Shown here one piece after another: positions 1 to 6,530 of a DNA stretch of 21,502 nucleotides (positions are counted from its first letter, which is position 1; every line of letters begins with the position of its first letter). Location of the stretch: positions 1 through 21,502 of the forward strand of contig DATNGZ010000025.1 of the NCBI GenBank assembly GCA_035605695.1, given 5' to 3'. Under the pieces are notes generated by a model. That model saw only the letters and a list, made by a program, of their open reading frames with translations. It was not told the origin of the DNA and did no database searches. Source of the DNA: VRUE01 sp035605695. Its GTDB lineage: Bacteria > Actinomycetota > Thermoleophilia > Solirubrobacterales > 70-9. A program made the translations under genes and the position numbers.

Positions 1-249
1 GGTGACCGCCAGGCCGGTGAGCGAGAAGAAGCCTCCGAACAGCTCGTAGTAGAAGGGGCCGTAGGGCGAGTAGACGTCGCTGTAGAGGGTCTGGCCGTGG
101 GAGAAGGCGTTGAGGCTGACCAGCAGGGTGCCCTCGTCGTCGCCGCTGCTGAACTGGGTGAAAATCGCGAAGTAGGCCGCGATCGCGGCGGCGAGGGCGA
201 CCAGCGAGTAGAGGGCCACGGCGGTGGCGAGCGGACGTCGGGCCAACAT
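1..249 (-). CDS. Polytopic membrane glycosyltransferase (GT-C-like), N-terminal fragment
   Basis: This reading frame runs off the left edge, so only the first 83 residues are visible. It starts at an ATG (complement 247-249) with the basic N-terminus MLARRPL, followed by a hydrophobic helix at about residues 8-27. An outside loop follows with an acidic pair (SGDDEGT) and then the motif SDVYSPYGPFYYE. An acidic first loop after helix 1, followed by a Tyr-Asp...Gly-Pro segment, is typical of GT-C fold transferases that take sugars from polyprenyl-phosphate carriers outside the membrane (ArnT/PMT/DUF2029-like). It is divergent from the sugar operon that starts at 353, which fits a surface glycan role. 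The acceptor and sugar cannot be inferred. I am fairly sure it is coding and membrane-bound, less sure of the exact family. Confidence 0.7.
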   Translation of the reverse strand, partial: MLARRPLATAVALYSLVALAAAIAAYFAIFTQFSSGDDEGTLLVSLNAFSHGQTLYSDVYSPYGPFYYELFGGFFSLTGLAVT

Positions 250-352
250 CGGCGCGGGACGATATAGAGCGAGACCGGCGCCCCGCCCAGCTATTGCCAA
301 TCGCATATCTTGCCCCTGTGGATCACCAGGCGATCGACCGCCGCTGATCGAG

Positions 353-1420
353 ATGCGTGTCCTGATCACAGGCGGGGCCGGATTCGTTGGCGGCAACCTC
401 GCAGTCTCGCTCTCCGGACGACACCCAGACTGGGAGCTGGTCGCGCTCGACAACCTGATGCGACGCGGCTCGGAGCTGAACCTGCCGCGGCTGCGCCAGG
501 CCGGCGTCGAGTTTCGCCACGGCGACGTGCGCGACCCCACCGACCTGGCGGCGGCGGGTGCGTTCGACGCGATCGTCGAGTGCTCGGCCGAGCCCTCCGT
601 CCTGGCCGGCTTCGCCGAGGCCTCCTACTCGGTCCAGACCAATCTCGTCGGCGCCTTCAACTGCCTCGAGCGGGCTCGCCAGGAAGACGCCTTCCTCGTC
701 TTCCTCTCGACCAGCCGCGTCTACCCGGTGGCGCCACAGCTCGAGCTCAAGCTCGAGGAGGTCGAGACCCGCTTTGAGCTTGCGCCGGTGCAGCCGCTGG
801 CGGGCGCCAGTTCCGCGGGACTGGCCGAGGACTTCCCATTGCGAGGCGCCCGCACCCTCTACGGTGCCACCAAGCTCTCCGCCGAGCTGCTGATCGAGGA
901 GTACGCCGATGCTTTCGGGCTGCGAGCCGTCGTCGACCGCTGTGGGGTGATCGCGGGGCCCTGGCAGATGGGGAAGGTCGACCAGGGGGTCTTTTCCTGG
1001 TGGTTGCTCAGCCATCATTTCGGCCGCCCACTCAGCTACATCGGCTACGGCGGCTCGGGCAAGCAGGTCCGCGACCTGCTCCATGTCGAAGACCTCGTCG
1101 ACCTGGTCGACGAGCAGCTCGGCCAGCCGGGTCGCTGGGCCGGGGTAACGGCCAACGTCGGCGGCGGCCGGGAGGGCAGCCTCTCACTGCTGGAGACGAC
1201 GGAGATCTGCCGGGAACTGACCGGTAACGAGGTGCCGATCAGCACCGAAACGGAGGCACGCCGGGGAGACGTGCCGGTCTACCTGAGCGACTGCTCGCAC
1301 CTGCATTCTCTAACCTCCTGGCGCCCAAGCCGCGAGCCACTCAAGGTGCTGCAAGACGTCTTGGACTGGGCCTCCGAGCACGAGGGCGAATTGCGAGCAG
1401 CATTGGGATTTGATGGCTAA
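353..1420 (+). CDS. NAD-dependent sugar epimerase, CDP-paratose 2-epimerase-like (copy A)
   Basis: This is an extended short-chain dehydrogenase of 355 residues. I chose the ATG at 353 because it places the beta-strand and dinucleotide motif at the very N-terminus (MRVLITGGAGFVGG, Gly-rich loop at residues 7-13); the frame is open further upstream but that part has no family character. NAD-fold landmarks are the DNL after strand 2 (33-35), HGDVRD at 57-61, the STSRVYP Ser region at 119-125, and the active-site Tyr170-xxx-Lys174. The segment DNLMRRGSELN and the later GKQVRDLLHVEDLVD (237-251) are characteristic of CDP-paratose/CDP-tyvelose 2-epimerases rather than GalE or RmlB. The true NDP-sugar is unknown. 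It is first of four co-directional genes, 23 bases before its paralogue. No good Shine-Dalgarno is visible, so the leader could be very short. Confidence 0.85.
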   Translation: MRVLITGGAGFVGGNLAVSLSGRHPDWELVALDNLMRRGSELNLPRLRQAGVEFRHGDVRDPTDLAAAGAFDAIVECSAEPSVLAGFAEASYSVQTNLVGAFNCLERARQEDAFLVFLSTSRVYPVAPQLELKLEEVETRFELAPVQPLAGASSAGLAEDFPLRGARTLYGATKLSAELLIEEYADAFGLRAVVDRCGVIAGPWQMGKVDQGVFSWWLLSHHFGRPLSYIGYGGSGKQVRDLLHVEDLVDLVDEQLGQPGRWAGVTANVGGGREGSLSLLETTEICRELTGNEVPISTETEARRGDVPVYLSDCSHLHSLTSWRPSREPLKVLQDVLDWASEHEGELRAALGFDG

Positions 1421-1443
1421 CCCCGCAAAGGAAAACTGAGCCG

Positions 1444-2520
1444 ATGCCAAAGGCAATAGTCACAGGATCTGGCGGCCTAATCGGCTCCGAGTCCGCCGTG
1501 CGACTGGTCGAGGCCGGCTACGAGGTGATTGGGGTCGAGAACGACACCCGCGCCGTGCTCTTCGGCCCCAGCGCATCGACATCGCACGTCACCGACCGAC
1601 TCAGCCGCGAGCTGGGCGGGTTCCGCAGCGCCGACCTCGACATCCGCGACGGGGACGGCATCGACCGCCTCTTCGCCGAGGCCGGCGGCAGCGCGATCGA
1701 TCTGGTCATCCACACCGCTGCGCAGCCTTCCCACGACTGGGCGGCGAGCGATCCGCAGGCGGACTTCGGGATCAACGCCAACGGCACGCTCAACCTGCTC
1801 GAGGCGACCCGCAAGCACTGCCCCGAGGCGACCTTTGTCTTCACCTCCACCAACAAGGTTTACGGCGACACCCCGAACCGGTTGCCGCTGCTCGATCAGG
1901 AGTCGCGGCTGGAGCTGGCCGATGATCACGCCTGGTTCGACGGCATCGACACCTCAATGTCGATCGACTCGACCCTGCACTCGCTGTTCGGCGCCTCGAA
2001 GGCCGCGGCTGACCTGCTCGTGCAGGAGTACGGTCGTTACTTCGGGATGCCGACGGTCTGCTTCCGCGCCGGCTGCCTCACCGGGCCAAACCATGCCGGG
2101 GCGCAACTGCACGGCTTCCTCGCCTACCTGATGAAGTGCACCGTCACCGGCGACCCCTACACGGTCTTTGGCTACGAGGGCAAGCAGGTGCGCGACAACC
2201 TGCACAGCGCCGATCTCGTCGATGCCTTCCTGCTCTTCCACACGAAGCCACAGGCCGCGGCGGTCTACAACATCGGCGGCGGGCGAGGGAACGCCTGCTC
2301 GATGCTGGAGGCGATCGAGCTCTGCGAGCGGATCGCCGGCCGCGAGCTGCAATGGGAGCTGAGCGACGAGGCGCGGAGCGGTGACCACCGCTGGTGGATC
2401 AGCGACCTCGACGAGTTCGGTTCCCAGCACGGCGACTGGCGCCCGCGGCGCGATCTGGAGACCATTCTCCGCGAGATCCACGAAGCCAACGCCGAGCGAT
2501 GGGTTTCGGCGCCGGCATGA
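1444..2520 (+). CDS. NAD-dependent epimerase/dehydratase paralogue with Phe in place of catalytic Tyr (copy B)
   Basis: A 358-residue extended SDR paralogous to the preceding gene. The ATG at 1444 follows an AAAGGA ribosome-binding site (1427-1432). The dinucleotide loop is GSGGLIG (8-14), DIRD lies at 66-69, and TSTNKVYGD at 134-142 matches CDP-paratose 2-epimerases closely, as does GKQVRDNLHSADLVD at 246-260. The canonical YxxxK is instead Phe182-xxx-Lys186 (SLFGASK), so the general-base tyrosine of SDR chemistry is missing. I recall a group of bacterial homologues with this same FGASK segment, so this is probably a family trait and not a mutation. NAD-binding is intact. It may catalyse an altered reaction, use another base, or act as partner of copy A. 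Its last four bases overlap the start of the next gene (ATGA), showing translational coupling. Confidence 0.85.
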   Translation: MPKAIVTGSGGLIGSESAVRLVEAGYEVIGVENDTRAVLFGPSASTSHVTDRLSRELGGFRSADLDIRDGDGIDRLFAEAGGSAIDLVIHTAAQPSHDWAASDPQADFGINANGTLNLLEATRKHCPEATFVFTSTNKVYGDTPNRLPLLDQESRLELADDHAWFDGIDTSMSIDSTLHSLFGASKAAADLLVQEYGRYFGMPTVCFRAGCLTGPNHAGAQLHGFLAYLMKCTVTGDPYTVFGYEGKQVRDNLHSADLVDAFLLFHTKPQAAAVYNIGGGRGNACSMLEAIELCERIAGRELQWELSDEARSGDHRWWISDLDEFGSQHGDWRPRRDLETILREIHEANAERWVSAPA

Positions 2521-3290
2521 AGCTCTCAGTTGTTATCCCTGCCCATAACGAGGAGGGAACGGTTGCCGAGACCGTTGGGGGAATCGTCTCGACCCTGACG
2601 AGCCAGGGCATCGACCACGAGGTGATCGTCGTCGACGATTCGAGCACCGACGGCACGGCTTCCGTGGTCGAGGGAATCGCGGCTAGCTACCCGCAGGTTC
2701 GCTGCCTCCCTTCCCCCTACCGCAATGGCTTCGGCTTCACCGTCCGCGCCGGCCTCGACGCTTTCGAGGGAGACGCGGTCGCGATCGTGATGGCGGACGG
2801 CTCAGACAGCCCCGAAGACCTGGTGCGCTACCAGCGGCTGCTCGAAGAGGGCTACGAGTGCGCCTTCGGCTCCCGCTTCATCCAGGGCTCGAAGGTCGTC
2901 GACTATCCCCGCTCGAAGCTGATCATGAACCGCATCGTTAACTGGGGAATCCGGCTGCTCTTCCGCCACGGCTACAACGACACGACCAATGCCTTCAAGG
3001 CCTACCGGCGCGAGGTGATCGACAGCCTCAGGCCGTTTCTCTCCAACCACTTCAACCTCACGGTCGAGCTGCCGCTTAAGGCGGTGGTGCGCGGTTACAG
3101 CTACGGCATCGTGCCGATCTCCTGGACCAACCGCAAGGCCGGCGAGTCAAAGCTCTCGCTCAACGAGATGGGCAGCCGCTACCTCTTCATCGTTCTCTAC
3201 GTCTTTCTCGAGCATCATCTCAGCCGCGGCGACTACCGGCGCGGGGCGGCGCCAGCCGCGACACGGTCGTCCGCGGGAGCGCCCAGATGA
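2517..3290 (+). CDS. GT2 glycosyltransferase, polyprenyl/dolichyl-phosphate sugar synthase-like
   Basis: A 257-residue GT-A fold family 2 glycosyltransferase. The start at 2517 overlaps the stop of the epimerase gene and puts the first strand at the N-terminus (MKLSVVIPAHNEEGTV). Nucleotide-sugar motifs are VVDDSSTDGT at 38-47 and the metal-binding MADGSD at 92-97, followed by FGSRF at 117-121. Residues 125-175, with NRIVN and YNDTTNAFKAYRR, resemble DPM1-type enzymes that charge a lipid-phosphate carrier with a sugar. There is no C-terminal pair of transmembrane helices, but residues 221-233 are hydrophobic and could touch the membrane. It probably moves the sugar made or edited by the two upstream epimerases onto a lipid carrier. 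Its stop overlaps the methyltransferase start by four bases. Confidence 0.85.
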   Translation: MKLSVVIPAHNEEGTVAETVGGIVSTLTSQGIDHEVIVVDDSSTDGTASVVEGIAASYPQVRCLPSPYRNGFGFTVRAGLDAFEGDAVAIVMADGSDSPEDLVRYQRLLEEGYECAFGSRFIQGSKVVDYPRSKLIMNRIVNWGIRLLFRHGYNDTTNAFKAYRREVIDSLRPFLSNHFNLTVELPLKAVVRGYSYGIVPISWTNRKAGESKLSLNEMGSRYLFIVLYVFLEHHLSRGDYRRGAAPAATRSSAGAPR

Positions 3291-4015
3291 GGGACTCGGC
3301 CTACGACGAGCACTATGCGGTGGAGGACCACCACTGGTGGTTCCGAGGCCGCTGGGCGGTGATCGAGGCCCTGCTTTCGCGCACCTCGCTGCCGGCCAAT
3401 CCCCGCATCCTCGATGCCGGCTGTGGCACCGGCGGCAACCTCGAACGCTACTCGCGCCTCGGCGAGGCCTCTGGGGTCGACCCTTCACCCGACGCGGTGC
3501 GCTATTGCGGCGAGCGCGGCCTCAACTCAGTCGAGCAGGCGGGGCTTGAGTCGCTCCCCTTTGCCGACGCTACCTTCGACTTGATCGCCGCCACCGACGT
3601 GGTCGAGCACATCGAGGCCGAGGAGCGGGCGCTGCGCGAGCTTTGGCGGGTCGCCGCGCCGGGCGGCGCGATGCTGCTTACCGTTCCCGCCTACATGTGG
3701 CTCTGGAGCAAGGAGGACGAGAACCTCCACCACAAACGCCGCTACACCCGGCCGAGGCTGCGGCAGGCGACCGAGCGTTGCGGCTGGGACCCCCAGATCG
3801 CGACGTACTTCAACTCGTTCCTGCTGCCGCCGATCGCCGTCGCTAAGCGTTTGCGTGGTCAGCGCGAGCGGGGCGAGGCCGACCTGGAGCGGACACCGAC
3901 CTCGCTCAACGGTCTCCTCTCGCTGCCGATGCGGCTCGAGGCGCAACTGATCCGACGCGGCGTCAGCCTGCCGGCCGGGGTCTCAGTCGGAATCGTCTGC
4001 CGGAAGGTCGACTAG
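3287..4015 (+). CDS. Class I SAM-dependent methyltransferase (Methyltransf_11/12 type)
   Basis: A 242-residue Rossmann-fold methyltransferase. Motif I is ILDAGCGTGGN (41-51), an acidic residue ending strand 2 is Asp65 (GVDPSPD), and motif IV is DLIAATDVVEHIE (98-110). The N-terminal DEHYAVEDHHWWFRGR is typical of methyltransferases that sit beside GT2 enzymes in lipid-linked glycan clusters. The ATGA start/stop overlap with the glycosyltransferase makes it the fourth and last gene of the operon. A role in O-methylating the sugar product, or a lipid carrier, is inference from context. The last 33 bases overlap the 3' end of the opposite-strand gene, which is an unusually deep convergent overlap. 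Confidence 0.85.
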   Translation: MRDSAYDEHYAVEDHHWWFRGRWAVIEALLSRTSLPANPRILDAGCGTGGNLERYSRLGEASGVDPSPDAVRYCGERGLNSVEQAGLESLPFADATFDLIAATDVVEHIEAEERALRELWRVAAPGGAMLLTVPAYMWLWSKEDENLHHKRRYTRPRLRQATERCGWDPQIATYFNSFLLPPIAVAKRLRGQRERGEADLERTPTSLNGLLSLPMRLEAQLIRRGVSLPAGVSVGIVCRKVD

Positions 4016-4810
4016 CCAGCGGTCCCGGCCGGGTCGAGTTTTGCTGCTCGCCCCCCGGGGTCTGAGTCGATAGGCGAGAACAGCGACGTCCTTGAGCATC
4101 TCCGGGCTGGCCGAGGCGACCTGAACCCGCGAGCGCGAATCGTGGATGTACAGGACCGGCACCTCGGCGATGCGCAGGCCCTCCATTTCGGCCCGCAGCA
4201 GCAGCTCGACGTCAAAGGCGAATCCCGGGCAGAGCTGCTCCGCGAAGAGGCGCTTAGCCGCAGCCGACGGCAGCAGCTTGAAGCCATTTTGAGTGTCGCG
4301 CACCTTCATGCCGGTGAGCATTCGCACAGCGCTGCTGAAGGCCCTGCCGGTCAGCTTGCGATGAGCCGGGCCGCGCTCGACCACCGCACCCGACACGCCG
4401 CGTGATCCGATCGCGATATCGGCGCCTTTGTCCAGCGCCGCGGCCAGCTTGCTGAGCTCCTCGAGCGGTGTCGAGAGGTCCACATCAGCAAGAAGCACGT
4501 AGTCGCCGCGGGCGTTGCGCACGCCGTCGGCAACCGCGGCACCCTTGCCCCGGTTCTGCTCATAGTCGAGCACCGGCCTCAGCTTCGGCAGGGTCGCGTT
4601 GGCGAGCATCTGGCGGGAACCATCGCTGCTGCCGTCGTCGACGATCAAGATCTCGAGCAGCTCGAACCCGGCCTGCTCGACCGCTGCCCCAGCACTGGTC
4701 GCCAGCGTCTCGAGCAGGGCCGGCAATCTTGCCTGCTCGTTGTAGGCGGGTATGACGAGTGAGAGCGTTGTCAAGCGGCGACCAGAAGCAGGGAGGTTGA
4801 GCCCTGCCAC
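3983..4810 (-). CDS. GT2 glycosyltransferase, dolichyl-phosphate beta-glucosyltransferase (ALG5)-like
   Basis: A 275-residue GT2 enzyme. I use the GTG at 4808-4810; a TTG twelve codons in (giving TTLSLVIPAYNEQ directly) is an alternative because the family usually begins there. Motifs are VIPAYNEQ (19-26), VDDGSSDGS (57-65), NRGKG (86-90), the metal-binding ADVD (108-111), IGSRG (134-138) and RDTQNGFKL (171-179), the last being the ALG5/DPG-synthase signature. FAFDVELLLRAE near 198-208 carries the likely catalytic acid region. It should transfer a hexose from a nucleotide sugar to a polyprenyl phosphate at the cytoplasmic face. It lies 30 bases after the secreted hydrolase gene on the same strand, probably in one transcript, and its 3' end overlaps the methyltransferase gene. 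Confidence 0.85.
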   Translation of the reverse strand: MAGLNLPASGRRLTTLSLVIPAYNEQARLPALLETLATSAGAAVEQAGFELLEILIVDDGSSDGSRQMLANATLPKLRPVLDYEQNRGKGAAVADGVRNARGDYVLLADVDLSTPLEELSKLAAALDKGADIAIGSRGVSGAVVERGPAHRKLTGRAFSSAVRMLTGMKVRDTQNGFKLLPSAAAKRLFAEQLCPGFAFDVELLLRAEMEGLRIAEVPVLYIHDSRSRVQVASASPEMLKDVAVLAYRLRPRGASSKTRPGRDRWLVDLPADDSD

Positions 4811-4840
4811 CCCTGGGTGGTGAACGATAGGGAAGTCGAG

Positions 4841-5950
4841 CTAGGGCCGGAGGCGTCCACCCGTTAGGGCGACGAAGGCGCGCCAGGCCGGCTTCGGCTT
4901 GAACGCCGCCCCTTCGCGGAAGAGGCCGACCGAGTCGCAGAAGTTGCAATCACCCTGGATGTCCTTCCACGAGAACCAGTAGGTGGCCTTGAGGTTGAGG
5001 TGATTGCGTTTGGCGATCAGATAGCGGTAGGCCTTGCGCAATTCGCGTGCCTGGCCCTGCATTCCCTGCTCGAAGGCGACGACGTTGGGGTCGTTCTGGG
5101 AGCCCCAGCCCATCTCGGTGATGTAGAGGCCGGCGCTCGGATCGTGGTTTTCAAGCACGACTTCGCGAATGCCTTCGGTCAGTTCTTCAAGGGCATCAAC
5201 GTGGAAGGCGTAGGGGTGCAGGGCAACCGCGTCAAAGTTGGCCTTGATGCCGGGAATCCGGTACAGCGCTTGGAGGAACTTGGTCGCATCCATCCCTTTC
5301 TTGCCACCCTCGTCGGGGTTGCCGAAAAGGCCGGAGAGAAGCACCTGGGCGCTGGGGTCCGTGGACTTGATTGCCGCGTGACTGAGCTTCAGTAGCCGGG
5401 CGTAGCGGCTCGGCGAAACCGGATAGGCGAAGTAGAAGAAGTTGGCCTCGTTCCAGACCTGCCAGGTACGGATCGGCATTGGCCGCGGTATCGCCTGCAC
5501 GTAGTTGACGCCGGCGACGGGGGGCGCATGTTCCGTCCAGAATTCGCCTTCGGGCCCGTAGCGTTTCACGGCCGCCTTGACGAAGGCGGTCCAGGCGCTG
5601 CGTGCCTTGCCGCTGTCGATCGGCAGCGTGGTGGGCTTGGCCGCCAACCAGCGCGGCGTGCCGTAGAGAAAAGGCAGAACCGTCAGCCCGCGACGCGCCG
5701 CAGCCTCGATCGCGGGGTCGACGCTGCTCCAGTCGTACTGGCGCTTGGCCGTGGGCTGCACCGATGGCCAGCCGACCGGCCAGCGCACCGTGCCCACCCC
5801 GCCAGCCTTCATGTAGGCGGTGTCGGTGTCGGTCAGGCCCGTCTGGGGACCGATGCCGAAGAAGGTTCGCGGCAACGCCTGCGCCACCGATGGGGCGACT
5901 AGGGCGGCGACGAGGGCCAGCAGCAGGATCGTGGTCTTGGCGGTTCTCAA
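4841..5950 (-). CDS. Secreted glycoside hydrolase, clan GH-A TIM barrel (GH39/GH5-like)
   Basis: A 369-residue protein with a Sec signal peptide (basic MRTAK, hydrophobic 8-24, likely cleavage after AQA at about residue 25). The mature part has the landmarks of a retaining (beta/alpha)8 hydrolase: VWNEANFF with acid/base Glu168, and YITEMGWG with nucleophile Glu279 at the end of strand 7. HPY (245-247) and YWFSWKD (324-330) are further barrel-end motifs. CNFCDS (335-340) offers a possible exported disulphide. The start is a TTG at 5948-5950; an in-frame stop lies at 5984-5986 and no ATG or GTG intervenes. The substrate cannot be read from sequence. Its place before an ALG5-like transferase suggests trimming or remodelling of a self-made surface glycan as much as feeding. 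Confidence 0.8.
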   Translation of the reverse strand: MRTAKTTILLLALVAALVAPSVAQALPRTFFGIGPQTGLTDTDTAYMKAGGVGTVRWPVGWPSVQPTAKRQYDWSSVDPAIEAAARRGLTVLPFLYGTPRWLAAKPTTLPIDSGKARSAWTAFVKAAVKRYGPEGEFWTEHAPPVAGVNYVQAIPRPMPIRTWQVWNEANFFYFAYPVSPSRYARLLKLSHAAIKSTDPSAQVLLSGLFGNPDEGGKKGMDATKFLQALYRIPGIKANFDAVALHPYAFHVDALEELTEGIREVVLENHDPSAGLYITEMGWGSQNDPNVVAFEQGMQGQARELRKAYRYLIAKRNHLNLKATYWFSWKDIQGDCNFCDSVGLFREGAAFKPKPAWRAFVALTGGRLRP

Positions 5951-6002
5951 CTCGGTGCGTGGCAGCAGCGGGACGTGTGCAGGTCACTTCCTAACACGCC
6001 GG

Positions 6003-6020
6003 GGCGACATCAGTATCGCC
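6003..6020 (-). terminator. Possible terminator hairpin after the PPOX gene
   Basis: GGCGA and TCGCC form a 5-bp stem around an 8-base loop, 15 bases after the stop of the split-barrel gene on the minus strand. A second small stem (GCCG/CGGC) lies just upstream. There is no U-tract, so this is only a weak candidate. Confidence 0.25.
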
Positions 6021-6034
6021 GAGACGTTAACGGC

Positions 6035-6502
6035 TCAGTAGGACCCACCCAGCTTGCGGTGATCCCAGCTGGCGGTGCGGTGCGGCTTAAAGTGGATCGC
6101 GACGCGCTTCGGCGCCTGGGCCTCGAGCGCGGCCTTGGCGTCGCCCTCGACCGAGGAGATGCCCTCGGCGTAGCGCAGGGTCAGCTCCTCGGCGAAGCCG
6201 AACACGGTCTCAAAGTCGCTGTGGATCTTCGCCTCTGCCTCGATCATTGCCCCCCGCAGCTCGCCGTACTCGTGCCCGGTCTCGATCAAAACGGTCGCCC
6301 GCGGGTCGCGCTGGAGGTTGCGTACCTTCTGTGACTTGGCGTAGGTCCAGATCCAGATCTCGCCATCGCGCGGCACGAACCACATTGGCATCGAGTGCGG
6401 CCAGCCACGTGGCCCAAGGCTGGAGACGATCGCGACGCGCTCGCCCTCGAGCAGCTCCAGCAGCTCTGCCTCGCTCAGCTTGATCTGGTCGCGGCGACTC
6501 AC
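6035..6502 (-). CDS. PPOX/F420-type split beta-barrel flavin or deazaflavin protein
   Basis: A 155-residue member of the pyridoxamine 5'-phosphate oxidase-like split-barrel superfamily. Recognisable elements are the early VAIVSSLGPRGWPHSMPMWF (23-42), the IWTYAKSQKVRNLQRDPRA strand-helix (51-69), where the Lys/Arg cluster contacts cofactor phosphate in the family, and the C-terminal ASWDHRKL (144-151). That ending is typical of actinobacterial F420-binding FDOR-B proteins (Rv1155 group) rather than classical PNPOx. It probably binds F420 or FMN and carries out a reductase or cofactor-handling function in the cytoplasm. The start is a GTG at 6500-6502; no better start is seen downstream before the first strand. 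It follows the DUF1906 gene by 28 bases. Confidence 0.8.
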   Translation of the reverse strand: MSRRDQIKLSEAELLELLEGERVAIVSSLGPRGWPHSMPMWFVPRDGEIWIWTYAKSQKVRNLQRDPRATVLIETGHEYGELRGAMIEAEAKIHSDFETVFGFAEELTLRYAEGISSVEGDAKAALEAQAPKRVAIHFKPHRTASWDHRKLGGSY

Positions 6503-6530
6503 GCAGCGGAACTCTAAGCCGTCGGCGCCG

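Noticed and set aside
224..352. Upstream extension of epimerase A
   Set aside because: It overlaps the start of the divergent membrane protein and has no family character; the GxxGxxG loop follows directly after ATG 353.
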